Source: a virus. Taken from it: DNA of 58,132 nucleotides. Under the pieces are notes generated by a model. That model searched no databases. It was given only the letters and a program-made list of their open reading frames with translations, and was not told where the DNA came from. Made by a program: the position numbers and the translations under genes. Below, in pieces: positions 27,719-34,800 of the stretch (position 1 is the first letter of the stretch; every line of letters begins with the position of its first letter). Where the stretch lies: positions 1 to 58,132 of IMG/VR virus record IMGVR_UViG_3300008116_000137; one strand, given 5' to 3'.

Positions 27719-28121
27719 TTTAAATTCTTTAATTGAAGTGAGGATAGGTGAGCAGGAAGACTTTCTAAAGATCAAGGAAACCCTTACACGTATAGGTATT
27801 GCCTCTCGTAAAGAGAAAAAGCTATATCAGTCTTGTCACATCCTTCATAAACAGGGTAAATATTATATCGTACATTTTAAAGAAATGTTTTCATTAGATG
27901 GAAAGCCAACAAATTTCTCAGATGACGATACGGCAAGAAGAAACAGAATTGCATGTCTTTTAGAAGATTGGGGTCTATTAAAGATTATCGACCGTGACCT
28001 AATCGAAGATAAACAGGCACCTATGTCTCAAATTAAAATCATTAATCATAAAGAAAAAAATGAATGGGAACTGGTCGCCAAATATAACATCGGTAAACGA
28101 GGTTCAGGAGACAGAAATTGA
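27711..28121 (+). CDS. regA: Translational repressor RegA
   Basis: A protein of 136 residues (T4 RegA is 122). Matches include IEVRIGEQEDFLKIKETLTRIGIASRK, LYQSCHILHKQGKYYIVHFKEMF and TARRNRIACLLEDWGLLKI. It binds A/U-rich ribosome binding sites of early phage mRNAs. Its ATG lies within the gp62 end (8-nt overlap) and its stop overlaps a TTG start downstream. Confidence 0.94.
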   Translation: MIDLNSLIEVRIGEQEDFLKIKETLTRIGIASRKEKKLYQSCHILHKQGKYYIVHFKEMFSLDGKPTNFSDDDTARRNRIACLLEDWGLLKIIDRDLIEDKQAPMSQIKIINHKEKNEWELVAKYNIGKRGSGDRN

Positions 28122-28315
28122 AAAACAGCAACTTCATAGAAGAACAGCCAGTTAATTTGGATAGTGTTTTAACCAAGCTTGATAAAATTAAAGATGATAA
28201 TATGAGGTTGCAAAATCAAATGAACCATTGTGCAGTATCATTTTTAGTCGAGAGACTAGACGGTTCTTTAAAAGATATAAGAAGCATTTTTGCAGATAAA
28301 AAAAGGGAGTTTTAA
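28118..28315 (+). CDS. Small helical protein after regA
   Basis: A protein of 65 residues, TTG start overlapping the regA stop. It is mainly helical (LDSVLTKLDKIKDDNMRLQNQM) and its stop lies within the terminator palindrome. No family recognised. Confidence 0.6.
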   Translation: MKNSNFIEEQPVNLDSVLTKLDKIKDDNMRLQNQMNHCAVSFLVERLDGSLKDIRSIFADKKREF

Positions 28316-28325
28316 AACTCCCTTT
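28302..28325. terminator. Bidirectional terminator between convergent genes
   Basis: A perfect 12-bp palindrome, AAAGGGAGTTTT/AAAACTCCCTTT, with T-rich sequence on both sides in the respective directions. It holds the stop codons of the plus-strand regA operon and of the minus-strand operon that ends here. Confidence 0.85.
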
Positions 28326-28563
28326 ATCCTTTTATAATATAGTATGAATTAGTAGAATATATCGATGTATTGACCCAATAAGAAGTATATCCGGTATTAG
28401 GTTCTGGCCTTTGGACCTTTTGAATCATTATTTCTGTTTGTGTCAACCTTTCTAACCTTTCCAACCTTTCATTCAACTGAATGACAACATCTATTAATTT
28501 TTGATAATCGTAATCAAATCCACCCGCCATTGAATTTGTTTCTATATTTTCAAGTTCTTTCAT
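28324..28563 (-). CDS. Small coiled-coil protein
   Basis: A protein of 79 residues. The centre (IQLNERLERLERLTQTEIMI) is a short leucine-heptad coiled coil; the C-terminus is Tyr/Ser/Thr-rich (YTSYWVNTSIYSTNSYY). It is the last gene of a minus-strand operon. A structural or whisker-like role is possible but unsupported. Confidence 0.65.
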   Translation of the reverse strand: MKELENIETNSMAGGFDYDYQKLIDVVIQLNERLERLERLTQTEIMIQKVQRPEPNTGYTSYWVNTSIYSTNSYYIIKG

Positions 28564-28570
28564 TTGAACC

Positions 28571-28819
28571 TCAAATTTTTGTAGATTTGGCAGACCAACC
28601 TGAAAGATTCAAATTAATATTTTGATCTGGTCTTGTGTTTCTATTTCTTAAGTATTCTGCGATAGCTTCACGTATAATCTCTGATGGGTCTCTTCCTACA
28701 GATGCAGCATAATCAAAAAGTCTATTTCTCAAAGATTCAGAACATCTAAATGATGTAACTCTGTTGGACATACCATATTTGTTTGTATACACCGCAGATG
28801 TGTCTGGATCATTTGGCAC
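28571..28819 (-). CDS. Ribbon-helix-helix DNA-binding protein
   Basis: A protein of 82 residues. The pattern RVTSFRCSESLRNRLFDYAA followed by GRDPSEIIREAIAEYLRN is a typical CopG/Arc ribbon-helix-helix fold: one strand and two helices. Such phage proteins act as dimeric repressors. It is encoded in the same minus-strand operon as a winged-helix protein, so this island may be an early regulatory unit. Confidence 0.75.
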   Translation of the reverse strand: MPNDPDTSAVYTNKYGMSNRVTSFRCSESLRNRLFDYAASVGRDPSEIIREAIAEYLRNRNTRPDQNINLNLSGWSAKSTKI

Positions 28820-29067
28820 TATTTATCACCTTTTTTTATTTTTTTATCTACCATATCACCGACGATTCTATCGGCAATACTGTAAAAAAACATTGCTGTT
28901 TCTTTTTCACCCATGTTGTCAATATATCGTTTAATGATAACAGCCTGGATCGCACTGATGGCTGTTATCATATCTTTTTTGTTGTCAATTTCGTATGTAT
29001 CGACTATCTCATCGAAAATAGCAACCATTTCTCTTTTGATACAATCGACAAGTTGTCTTTCTTCCAT
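28819..29067 (-). CDS. Helical hypothetical protein
   Basis: A protein of 82 residues, all-helical and charged. The start (MEERQLVDCIKREMVAIFDEI) resembles that of the next upstream gene in the same operon, so the two may be diverged paralogues. Its stop abuts the start of the ribbon-helix-helix gene. Function unknown. Confidence 0.65.
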   Translation of the reverse strand: MEERQLVDCIKREMVAIFDEIVDTYEIDNKKDMITAISAIQAVIIKRYIDNMGEKETAMFFYSIADRIVGDMVDKKIKKGDK

Positions 29068-29076
29068 CGAAGATTC

Positions 29077-29301
29077 CTAGTTTAGTGTGTAGGATGGAAC
29101 CCCATCATTAAAATACTGATGCTTCTTTTCAAGCATATCATTTGCTGCATGAGCGACAGACCTTAGAATGTATTCAAGAGCATCATCTGTTACTGTCATT
29201 TCACCATCGACAATTTCATTGTCATCATGAAGACGTGTATATTTTGCAAAAATATCAACCACGTCATTATAAATGGCATCATAAATTTCACGATCATTCA
29301 T
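29077..29301 (-). CDS. Helical hypothetical protein
   Basis: A protein of 74 residues. The N-terminus (MNDREIYDAIYNDVVDIFAKY) is similar in layout to the neighbouring 82-residue protein. AAGGAAC precedes the ATG. Function unknown. Confidence 0.65.
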   Translation of the reverse strand: MNDREIYDAIYNDVVDIFAKYTRLHDDNEIVDGEMTVTDDALEYILRSVAHAANDMLEKKHQYFNDGVPSYTLN

Positions 29302-29320
29302 ACTTATGTTCCTTTCAAAG

Positions 29321-29351
29321 AAAGAGGTAGGATTTGTCGTCCTACCTCTTT
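29321..29351 (-). terminator. Intrinsic terminator after the winged-helix gene
   Basis: On the minus strand, a 12-bp stem AAAGAGGTAGGA/TCCTACCTCTTT with a 7-nt loop follows the 71-residue gene, with a CTTT tail. Downstream genes of the island would depend on read-through or another promoter. Confidence 0.75.
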
Positions 29352-29375
29352 ATATTGTCAATTATATTCTATTGA

Positions 29376-29591
29376 TTAGCCAATAGAATACTTATACTTG
29401 ACATTACCACGCTTGTCTACGGTAGTGTTGCTCTCGACCTTTAGACCATAGATGCTGCGAAGACGCCTTACAGCAGAACGAACTGATTCTGACGAAGCAA
29501 AACCAAAGCGATCCATAGCCTGTTGAGTTGAAAGAGACTGTCCCTTCTCAAGAGCCTTTGCTAGACGTTCGGTCATTGTAGTTGTAGCCAT
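29376..29591 (-). CDS. Winged-helix-like DNA-binding protein
   Basis: A protein of 71 residues. The order of helices (LSTQQAMDRFGFASSESVRS then AVRRLRSIYG) and a terminal beta wing (KVESNTTVDKRGNVKYKYSIG) fit a winged helix. A similar layout is seen in the 79-residue protein at 45145. It is expressed from its own strong promoter and closed by its own terminator. Codon use is more host-like than in neighbours. Confidence 0.7.
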   Translation of the reverse strand: MATTTMTERLAKALEKGQSLSTQQAMDRFGFASSESVRSAVRRLRSIYGLKVESNTTVDKRGNVKYKYSIG

Positions 29592-29623
29592 ATTTTATTC
29601 ACCTTTCATATTAGAAATAATCA

Positions 29624-29645
29624 ATCGTGGAACCATTTCCACGAT
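29624..29645 (-). promoter_or_regulatory. Hairpin at the 5' end of the minus-strand transcript
   Basis: A 9-bp inverted repeat (ATCGTGGAA/TTCCACGAT, 4-nt loop) begins 7 nt after the -10 box, so it would form the very 5' end of the mRNA. It may stabilise the message or serve as an operator. Confidence 0.6.
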
Positions 29646-29651
29646 GACAAT

Positions 29652-29680
29652 ATAATAATCCATGAAGCACTCCTTGTCAA
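29652..29680 (-). promoter_or_regulatory. Strong sigma70-type promoter, minus strand
   Basis: On the minus strand: TTGACA (29680-29675), 17-nt spacer, TATTAT (29657-29652). It drives the winged-helix gene at 29376-29591. Confidence 0.85.
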
Positions 29681-29825
29681 GTGGGTAGTCGAATATTTTT
29701 TCGACCTTTGGACCTTTAGACCTTTGAACCTTACAATTAGCCTTGACCTTGACCTTATTGTTACAACCTTCTGAGTTATCTTCTAACCTAAGAATATAAC
29801 CTTACTCTTGTGCCAGAACCAGGCA

Positions 29826-29924
29826 TCAAAAACTTACAGGATTAATTGATAACGCCAAAACTATACTGAAAAGGATTATTATCAGTGAACTCATGATTAT
29901 AATGACTAGCATATTATAAATCAT
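29826..29924 (-). CDS. Tiny membrane protein
   Basis: A protein of 32 residues, almost entirely one transmembrane helix (VIIIMSSLIIILFSIVLALS). A near-perfect Shine-Dalgarno (AAAGGAGGA) precedes the ATG on the minus strand, the main reason to accept it. Function unknown; size fits an inner-membrane early protein. Confidence 0.6.
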   Translation of the reverse strand: MIYNMLVIIIMSSLIIILFSIVLALSINPVSF

Positions 29925-30021
29925 ACTGTCCTCCTTTGACAGAATAAAAAATGCATCGTAAGTTATTGTTTTTATTAGGGTTAAAAATGCATATTTTATA
30001 CATTATTGGTTTTAGAACACC

Positions 30022-30051
30022 ATGCTAACATACTTATAATTAAAATGTCAA
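30022..30051 (-). promoter_or_regulatory. Possible promoter, minus strand
   Basis: TTGACA (30051-30046), 18-nt spacer, TAGCAT (30027-30022) on the minus strand, about 100 nt before the tiny membrane gene. The -10 is weak. Confidence 0.4.
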
Positions 30052-30222
30052 TAGAATTAACTTTATATGACATAAGTTATTGATTTTATTTGATTTTTGA
30101 TTATTGAAATAATTTTGTTTTTGATGACAAATATTTGAATGTTTTTTAACAAACATAAGCAAACGAATTGACAACATTTTTTGATTTATGGTTAAGGTTG
30201 TGTATACATTTGTTTGCATTCG

Positions 30223-30252
30223 TTGACATACGTAGTCATTCGAATATATACT
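30223..30252 (+). promoter_or_regulatory. Promoter facing the accessory block
   Basis: TTGACA (30223-30228), then TATATA at 16-nt or TATACT at 18-nt spacing. The leader would contain the hairpin at 30293-30313. Confidence 0.6.
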
Positions 30253-30389
30253 AGATTTAGTCTATTAGTTTAGTAGAATAGTATTGTGTAGCCATACGAT
30301 TTTTGGTCGTATGACGACACAGATTTTTGGTGGTCAGACGATTTCACTGTTGCACGGTAAAAATATTTTGTCAAAACTGAAAAAAACTC

Positions 30390-30417
30390 TTGAACGGTTC
30401 GAAAAATTGATTATACT
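30390..30417 (+). promoter_or_regulatory. Promoter before the first accessory genes
   Basis: TTGAAC (30390-30395), 16-nt spacer, TATACT (30412-30417), about 38 nt before the first short gene. Confidence 0.65.
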
Positions 30418-30454
30418 ACAAAAATCGTCAGAGACAAAATCAAGGTGAAACGGT

Positions 30455-30535
30455 ATGTTCGGTGATGTAATCGTAGGATTGTCTTTTGCAATCCCTGTAG
30501 TTTTGGCAATCATATCAATCATCTCGGGAGAATGA
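30455..30535 (+). CDS. Tiny membrane peptide
   Basis: A peptide of 26 residues that is one hydrophobic helix (VIVGLSFAIPVVLAIISIIS) with a short polar end. It has AAGGTGAAA upstream and carries the next gene's GGGAG in its last codons. A leader role is possible. Confidence 0.45.
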   Translation: MFGDVIVGLSFAIPVVLAIISIISGE

Positions 30536-30537
30536 AA

Positions 30538-30762
30538 ATGAAAGTCTATGTAGGAATTTATGAACATCGTCATGGTAATGAGGTGCGAGTGTTTGATAGC
30601 TATGACAAGATTGAGGCATGGCGTCAATCTATCGCAGACGAATATTTTGATGGTGAATTTCGTGGAGTAGAAAAGCCTGAAACTATAAACGAAGTAACTG
30701 ACTATTATTGGGATAACATTGAAAATGAATGGTTCAATGTAGAAATCACGGAAGTAGAATAA
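30538..30762 (+). CDS. Hypothetical protein
   Basis: A protein of 74 residues. The ATG at 30538 lies 7 nt after GGGAG; an upstream in-frame ATG at 30532 is too close to it. The start MKVYVGIYEHRHGNEVRVF resembles small phage proteins of unknown role. The stop overlaps the next start (TAATG). Confidence 0.7.
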   Translation: MKVYVGIYEHRHGNEVRVFDSYDKIEAWRQSIADEYFDGEFRGVEKPETINEVTDYYWDNIENEWFNVEITEVE

Positions 30763-31322
30763 TGAAAGTATTGATTGCGTGTGAATATAGTGGAATCGTC
30801 AGGAATGCATTCCTTGCATTAGGACATGATGCTATGTCATGCGATCTATTGGAAACAGAGACACCTGGACCACATTATCAGGGAGATGTCAAGGATGTAT
30901 TGGACTATCCATGGGATATGATGATAGCACATCCTCCCTGCACTCATCTTTCTGTCAGTGGAGCAAGGCATTTTGAAGCAAAGAAAATGGATGGTAGACA
31001 ACAATCTGCTGTCTCTTTCTTTATGATGCTTGCCAAAGTTGACATTCCAAAGATCGCCATAGAAAATCCTGTATGTATCATGTCTTCACTATGGCGAAAA
31101 CCAGATCAGACTATTCAGCCATGGCAATTCGGGCATGGTGAAACAAAAGCAACATGTCTGTGGTTAAAGGGATTGACACCGCTTGTTCCGACTAATATAG
31201 TCGAAGGAAGAGAACAGAGAATACACAAAATGCCTCCTGGAGAAAACAGGTGGAAGGAACGAAGCAGAACATTCACCGGCATCGCTGATGCTATGGCAAA
31301 TCAATGGGGTAAAGGAGAATAA
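30762..31322 (+). CDS. Cytosine DNA methyltransferase-like protein
   Basis: A protein of 186 residues. It opens with KVLIACEYSGIVRNAF, the AdoMet-binding loop, and has PPC at 58-60 in AHPPCTHLSVSG, the catalytic motif of C5-cytosine methyltransferases, followed by IAIENP in place of the usual ENV. It is about half the length of standard enzymes and lacks a clear target-recognition domain. This short family is frequent in phages; whether it methylates DNA is uncertain. Confidence 0.7.
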   Translation: MKVLIACEYSGIVRNAFLALGHDAMSCDLLETETPGPHYQGDVKDVLDYPWDMMIAHPPCTHLSVSGARHFEAKKMDGRQQSAVSFFMMLAKVDIPKIAIENPVCIMSSLWRKPDQTIQPWQFGHGETKATCLWLKGLTPLVPTNIVEGREQRIHKMPPGENRWKERSRTFTGIADAMANQWGKGE

Positions 31323-31323
31323 T

Positions 31324-31635
31324 ATGTCTGGAATAGAATTGATTCTTTCTGATCGTAATGGCGTCTACATTCCAAAGTATTTTGTAGAACAATTTGCTGA
31401 TATGTGGGAAGTAAGCTATGAGGATAGTCAGATTTGTGCTTTAGGTCCAGATGTAGAAGATAATGAGTTTTATTGGGATGCATGGCAGACCATTCTTGAT
31501 AGCGCCATCTATCGTGATGAAGAAGGCAAGGTTTGGCGTTTATGGCAAGATGGCGATCTGTGGGCATATTGTGAAGAACTTATGACGAATGAAGAATATC
31601 TGGATTTTTTCGGTGAAGAAAGAATTGAGGATTGA
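31324..31635 (+). CDS. Hypothetical acidic protein
   Basis: A protein of 103 residues with the ATG at 31324 behind AAAGGAGAA. Acidic and Trp-rich (YWDAWQTIL, WRLWQDGDLWAYCEEL). Common type of small phage accessory protein with no assigned function. It ends at the -35 box of the next promoter. Confidence 0.7.
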   Translation: MSGIELILSDRNGVYIPKYFVEQFADMWEVSYEDSQICALGPDVEDNEFYWDAWQTILDSAIYRDEEGKVWRLWQDGDLWAYCEELMTNEEYLDFFGEERIED

Positions 31636-31660
31636 CATGTCATAATGGATATGCGATAAC
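31632..31660 (+). promoter_or_regulatory. Promoter in the accessory block
   Basis: TTGACA (31632-31637), 17-nt spacer, GATAAC (31655-31660); the -10 is imperfect. The box overlaps the upstream stop codon, an arrangement repeated across this block. Confidence 0.55.
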
Positions 31661-31681
31661 ACACCATCAATGGAGGCCACA

Positions 31682-31972
31682 ATGTCTACAGCACAAATCT
31701 GTGAATGTTTTCTCAATACGGACTTCGTGATTGAGTTTGACTATACAGTAACGTCACCTGGATATCCTGCAAGAACTTATGGATTACCAGAAGATTGTTA
31801 TCCTGCTGAAGGCATTGAATATCAGATTGATGATATTCGTCTGTTTCTGGATGGCAGTAATGAACCTCTTGACATTCCTCCGTGGATGCATGGTATTATT
31901 ATGGATGAACTTATTACAAGTCAAAAGGCATATGATGCTGTAAGAGAAAACGAAGATAATGAGGAATGGTGA
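31682..31972 (+). CDS. Hypothetical protein
   Basis: A protein of 96 residues; the ATG at 31682 follows GGAGG by 5 nt. The middle shows a beta pattern (VIEFDYTVTSPGYPARTYGL) and it ends with an acidic helix. Its stop overlaps the ArfA-like start (TGATG). Confidence 0.65.
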   Translation: MSTAQICECFLNTDFVIEFDYTVTSPGYPARTYGLPEDCYPAEGIEYQIDDIRLFLDGSNEPLDIPPWMHGIIMDELITSQKAYDAVRENEDNEEW

Positions 31973-32082
31973 TGAAAAATCCTCTTGCAAAAGAACTGAA
32001 ATCTGGTATGTTCAAACAACGGATCGTTCGTCCTAAAAAGGGCAAGGGGTCTTACACTCGTAAGGAGAAGTATCATGGCTAA
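31972..32082 (+). CDS. ArfA-like ribosome-rescue peptide
   Basis: A basic protein of 36 residues. The segment MFKQRIVRPKKGKGSYTRK lines up with the LFRQRVEKNKKGKGSYMRK stretch of E. coli ArfA, the alternative rescue factor that recruits RF2 to ribosomes stalled on broken mRNA. The KKGKGSY core at 22-28 is the best evidence. The mature active part of ArfA is about this size. It overlaps both neighbours. A role in rescuing ribosomes on phage-degraded host mRNA is an inference. Confidence 0.65.
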   Translation: MKNPLAKELKSGMFKQRIVRPKKGKGSYTRKEKYHG

Positions 32083-32266
32083 AGCTAAGATCACGGTTCG
32101 TGCTGTTGTCTATGAAACCTATGAGATTGATGTTCCTGATGATATTATGGAACATAATGAGGTTGAGGATTATTTTTTAAATATTGACGATCAAAGTAGA
32201 TATCTGATTGACAAGGACTCATTTTCGTGGGAAATTGATGATATTGAAATCGTGAATGGAGAATAA
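32075..32266 (+). CDS. Acidic hypothetical protein
   Basis: A protein of 63 residues, starting inside the ArfA-like gene behind AAGGAG. The pattern KITVRAVVYETYEIDVPDDI suggests a small beta fold with an acidic tail. Role unknown. Confidence 0.65.
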   Translation: MAKAKITVRAVVYETYEIDVPDDIMEHNEVEDYFLNIDDQSRYLIDKDSFSWEIDDIEIVNGE

Positions 32267-32267
32267 C

Positions 32268-32459
32268 ATGAAACTTGAACAATATCTTCGTGAATGGAAT
32301 GAAGCTTGTGCTTATGCATACGAATGTTTTCCACCTTTTTTTTACGAAATCGACCTGGAATTTGTAGAAACAGTTGCATTTATCGTAATAGTCATCTACA
32401 GTGTGTATAGGTTCAATGAGAACCAGATAGCAAGGAGAAACAAAAATGATCTTCGATGA
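32268..32459 (+). CDS. Small membrane protein
   Basis: A protein of 63 residues; GGAG lies 6 nt before the ATG. A transmembrane segment (VETVAFIVIVIYSVYRF) lies near the C-terminus, followed by a basic end. It overlaps the next gene. Confidence 0.6.
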   Translation: MKLEQYLREWNEACAYAYECFPPFFYEIDLEFVETVAFIVIVIYSVYRFNENQIARRNKNDLR

Positions 32460-32733
32460 CTATGACTTTGAACACACTGCCAATGTTGTTCTCATGATGA
32501 ATAAGAGCATGTCAGAATATGACAAGGATGGTCTTATTAATTTTATGAAGTCCTTGGCATATCAGCATCTTTATGATAAGAACAGCACATGTTCCACAGG
32601 TGGTTTTGTTCTGTCTTCATTCACGGGTAGTGATGGTGAACGTCATGTGAGAGCATCTGTGTCTTGTTCTCTTGTAGAAGATTATCTCAAGAAAATGAAA
32701 AAGAGGCTTGACACCGTAACCGATCCGGTATAA
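32446..32733 (+). CDS. Hypothetical protein
   Basis: A protein of 95 residues with an amphipathic N-terminal half and a beta-like second half (STGGFVLSSFTGSDGERHVRAS). A TTGACA promoter begins within its last codons. Role unknown. Confidence 0.65.
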   Translation: MIFDDYDFEHTANVVLMMNKSMSEYDKDGLINFMKSLAYQHLYDKNSTCSTGGFVLSSFTGSDGERHVRASVSCSLVEDYLKKMKKRLDTVTDPV

Positions 32734-32734
32734 A
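32708..32734 (+). promoter_or_regulatory. Possible promoter in the accessory block
   Basis: TTGACA (32708-32713), then TATAAA at 15-nt spacing (32729-32734) or TAAAAA at 17-nt; followed by GGAGG and a new gene. Confidence 0.5.
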
Positions 32735-32757
32735 AAGGATTATCAACGGAGGATGAA

Positions 32758-33024
32758 ATGACAGCGCAGGGATTTACAGGAAAAACTGTTACTGCAAAAC
32801 AGATCATTCACAAAGCACCATTCGTGCGAGGGTTCAAGGAGGCTCAAAATGGTATTCCCATGGACTATGACGCTTATTATGACTCTGTTCGTGATAGAGA
32901 AAGCTATGAGCGTGGCAGACAATTCGGATGTGTTTATAAAGGCACATTGAAGATTGGAAAGAAAGTGACATATGAAGCACAGTCTGCTTTATATGATGCG
33001 TTCTACAGCAATTCAGTAATCTAA
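32758..33024 (+). CDS. Hypothetical protein
   Basis: A protein of 88 residues. It contains RGFKEAQNGIPMDYDAYYDS and SYERGRQFGCVYKG, a layout seen in small phage proteins that resemble ribosome-modulation-factor-like helices, but the similarity is too loose to name. GGAGG precedes it. Confidence 0.65.
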   Translation: MTAQGFTGKTVTAKQIIHKAPFVRGFKEAQNGIPMDYDAYYDSVRDRESYERGRQFGCVYKGTLKIGKKVTYEAQSALYDAFYSNSVI

Positions 33025-33035
33025 GGAGAAAGAAC

Positions 33036-33272
33036 ATGGCAAAGTATCAGAAGGCTATCGATGTTTATGCTCCTGGTGTAGCAGACGCTATTCGTCAGGG
33101 AAAGATTAATCTTCAGAAGGGACAGTGGATCAAGATTGGAGATAACCCAAAGCTTTCACGGTTTCATCATGCGAATGAATACAACATATGTGCATTTCAT
33201 TATCCTCGCCATAACACAGAGTTTGTTTTGTATGCCAGGATCATGAATGAACGAGCAAAAGGAGTCAAGTAA
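33036..33272 (+). CDS. Hypothetical protein
   Basis: A protein of 78 residues behind TAAGGAGAAA. Basic N-terminal half with GQWIKIGDNPKLSRF, then a strand-rich end. Its stop overlaps the next ATG. Role unknown. Confidence 0.65.
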   Translation: MAKYQKAIDVYAPGVADAIRQGKINLQKGQWIKIGDNPKLSRFHHANEYNICAFHYPRHNTEFVLYARIMNERAKGVK

Positions 33273-33430
33273 TGTATAAAAGGTTCAAGGGCAACCTCAA
33301 ATATATCATGTGGCAAGCACGTAGAATCAAGCCAAATCATGGTATTTTTACAGAAACACATGTGTCTGATGATTGTCAGACATATACAACGACTATCCTT
33401 ATGATTGAACAGAACTGGACGAGGTGGTAA
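33272..33430 (+). CDS. Small basic hypothetical protein
   Basis: A protein of 52 residues, start overlapping the previous stop (TAATG). It begins with a basic stretch (MYKRFKGNLKYIMWQARRIK). Supported by tight packing only. Confidence 0.55.
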   Translation: MYKRFKGNLKYIMWQARRIKPNHGIFTETHVSDDCQTYTTTILMIEQNWTRW

Positions 33431-33431
33431 A

Positions 33432-33587
33432 ATGAAATGGATCATTGAATGTCAATTACCCAATATGGGTGATCTTGCCTGGAATGAGACAACAAAGTCA
33501 TGGGAACTTGATGATTTTGAAACATTCAATGATGAAGATAAAATGGTCATTGAACTGCCATATGGTGGTCAATGGTTGCAGGTGTGA
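33432..33587 (+). CDS. Small hypothetical protein
   Basis: A protein of 51 residues, acidic and Trp-containing (MKWIIECQLPNMGDLAWNET). The ATG follows the previous stop by one base. Role unknown. Confidence 0.55.
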   Translation: MKWIIECQLPNMGDLAWNETTKSWELDDFETFNDEDKMVIELPYGGQWLQV

Positions 33588-33595
33588 AAGTAAAC

Positions 33596-33793
33596 ATGTC
33601 TGACTTTCTTTCCAAAGACCCTACAGAAGCCTTGACGCAAATCAAGGACATTTTGTATGAGCGTCTTCGTAGCAGAGAAAACTATGCAGCACAAGACCCT
33701 CTGAAAGATCAGTATTTCAAGGGACTACAAAAAGGTGCAGTAGCAGAGGCAGAATTTTTGAAAAATCTGCTTGACAGGATCGAACGTAGCTGA
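33596..33793 (+). CDS. Helical hypothetical protein
   Basis: A protein of 65 residues, helical and charged (EALTQIKDILYERLRSREN), ending over the -35 box and spacer of the next promoter. An in-frame ATG at 33572 would lengthen it; the 33596 start avoids most of the overlap. Confidence 0.55.
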   Translation: MSDFLSKDPTEALTQIKDILYERLRSRENYAAQDPLKDQYFKGLQKGAVAEAEFLKNLLDRIERS

Positions 33794-33799
33794 TACATT
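33771..33799 (+). promoter_or_regulatory. Promoter in the accessory block
   Basis: TTGACA (33771-33776), 17-nt spacer, TACATT (33794-33799); a GGAGAT ribosome binding site follows. Confidence 0.65.
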
Positions 33800-33824
33800 C
33801 ATATCATAAGAGATGGAGATAACT

Positions 33825-34034
33825 ATGGCTAGTGTCACTGTGAAAATGGTTGAAGCTGTAAATCTTACGATGACCAGAAATCAGGCAGAATTTTTGTATG
33901 ATCTTCTGTGCCGTCGTGTCGCCGGAAAAGGCTTTCATGAAACAGAATATCGTGATATTTTATCGGCATTAGATGATGCTGGTATCTACTGTGAACGTAA
34001 AGACACTGACGAAACTGTCGTCCTTTATAAGTGA
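33825..34034 (+). CDS. Hypothetical protein
   Basis: A protein of 69 residues, GGAG 6 nt before the ATG. Helical; the sequence LTMTRNQAEFLYDLLCRRVAG and SALDDAGIY resemble small phage proteins of unknown role. Confidence 0.6.
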   Translation: MASVTVKMVEAVNLTMTRNQAEFLYDLLCRRVAGKGFHETEYRDILSALDDAGIYCERKDTDETVVLYK

Positions 34035-34045
34035 GAGGTGAGAAA

Positions 34046-34552
34046 ATGGGAACTCGTGCAGTATATGTCTTCAAGGACGGTCTGGAAGATCATGACCGTC
34101 AGTATTGTGTCTACAGTCATTGGGATAACTATCCAGAAGGAGCGGCAGACTCACTAGTTAATACTCTAGACAAGGCATGGGACTTGCCACGTTATGAGGC
34201 TGATGAGTTTGCTGCATCTTTCATTGCGGCAAATAAAACAAATTCTGGTGATTTTCGTCTGACACATTCACCAGAAGATCATGGCGACCTTGAATATGTC
34301 TATGAAATTTTTCAGGCTAAAAATGGTCAGATGATCGTTCGTGCCTATGGGGTAGATTTCTGGAAGGATGATAAGAAGCGCACAGAATTCTTTTATGGAC
34401 GTATGAAGGATTTTGTGGGTAAGTATGGTGCTGATGACACAAAGAAAAATTGGGATGCAAAAGATAATTCTCCCAACAAACTGCTTGACACGTCAAATGA
34501 TCCAGAGTATAAAGAGTATGTAAGGTTGAAGAACAAGTTCGAAACTGTCTAA
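34046..34552 (+). CDS. Conserved phage hypothetical protein
   Basis: A protein of 168 residues, opening MGTRAVYVFKDG and continuing CVYSHWDNYPEGAAD. This kind of opening is frequent in phage and bacterial proteins of unknown function. The ATG at 34046 is preferred over a GTG-region start 15 nt earlier. It lies in the same transcript as its neighbours. Confidence 0.75.
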   Translation: MGTRAVYVFKDGLEDHDRQYCVYSHWDNYPEGAADSLVNTLDKAWDLPRYEADEFAASFIAANKTNSGDFRLTHSPEDHGDLEYVYEIFQAKNGQMIVRAYGVDFWKDDKKRTEFFYGRMKDFVGKYGADDTKKNWDAKDNSPNKLLDTSNDPEYKEYVRLKNKFETV

Positions 34553-34564
34553 AGGAGAAAAAAT

Positions 34565-34750
34565 ATGAAGCATTATGATATGTCAACTCTAGCTTATATC
34601 GCTGGCGTCAATGCGTTTCACGATTACTTCACTCTTTCTGATAATCCTTTCAAGGAAGATACCATCGAGTATGATGATTGGGAAGCCGGATGGATGGACG
34701 AAGATTATAACGAGAAGGTTAAACTAGATTATTTCAAGAATGTTGCTTGA
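34565..34750 (+). CDS. Small acidic protein
   Basis: A protein of 61 residues behind AAAGGAGAA, with a helical start (LAYIAGVNAFHDYF) and an acidic Trp-rich end (YDDWEAGWMDED). Its stop overlaps the next -35 box. The 53-residue gene at 37885 has a similar layout. Confidence 0.65.
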   Translation: MKHYDMSTLAYIAGVNAFHDYFTLSDNPFKEDTIEYDDWEAGWMDEDYNEKVKLDYFKNVA

Positions 34751-34774
34751 CACTCTAGTCTAATGTGATAATAT
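34747..34774 (+). promoter_or_regulatory. Promoter in the accessory block
   Basis: TTGACA (34747-34752), 16-nt spacer, TAATAT (34769-34774). Confidence 0.65.
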
Positions 34775-34800
34775 AAATCATCAACCACAGGAGATGACAA

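Larger units (their letters stand above)
29592..30454. other. Intergenic control region
   Basis: About 860 nt with one tiny minus-strand gene (29826-29924) and promoters pointing both ways. It contains a run of ACCTTT-type repeats (29699-29770), two copies of a TAAGTTATTG-TTTTATT element (near 29949 and 30070), and a CATACGA/TCGTATG hairpin at 30293-30313. No larger gene is visible. Confidence 0.7.

Noticed and set aside
30762-31322. A complete restriction-modification methyltransferase.
   Set aside because: Too short, no target-recognition domain, and no restriction gene beside it; kept only as a methyltransferase-like protein.
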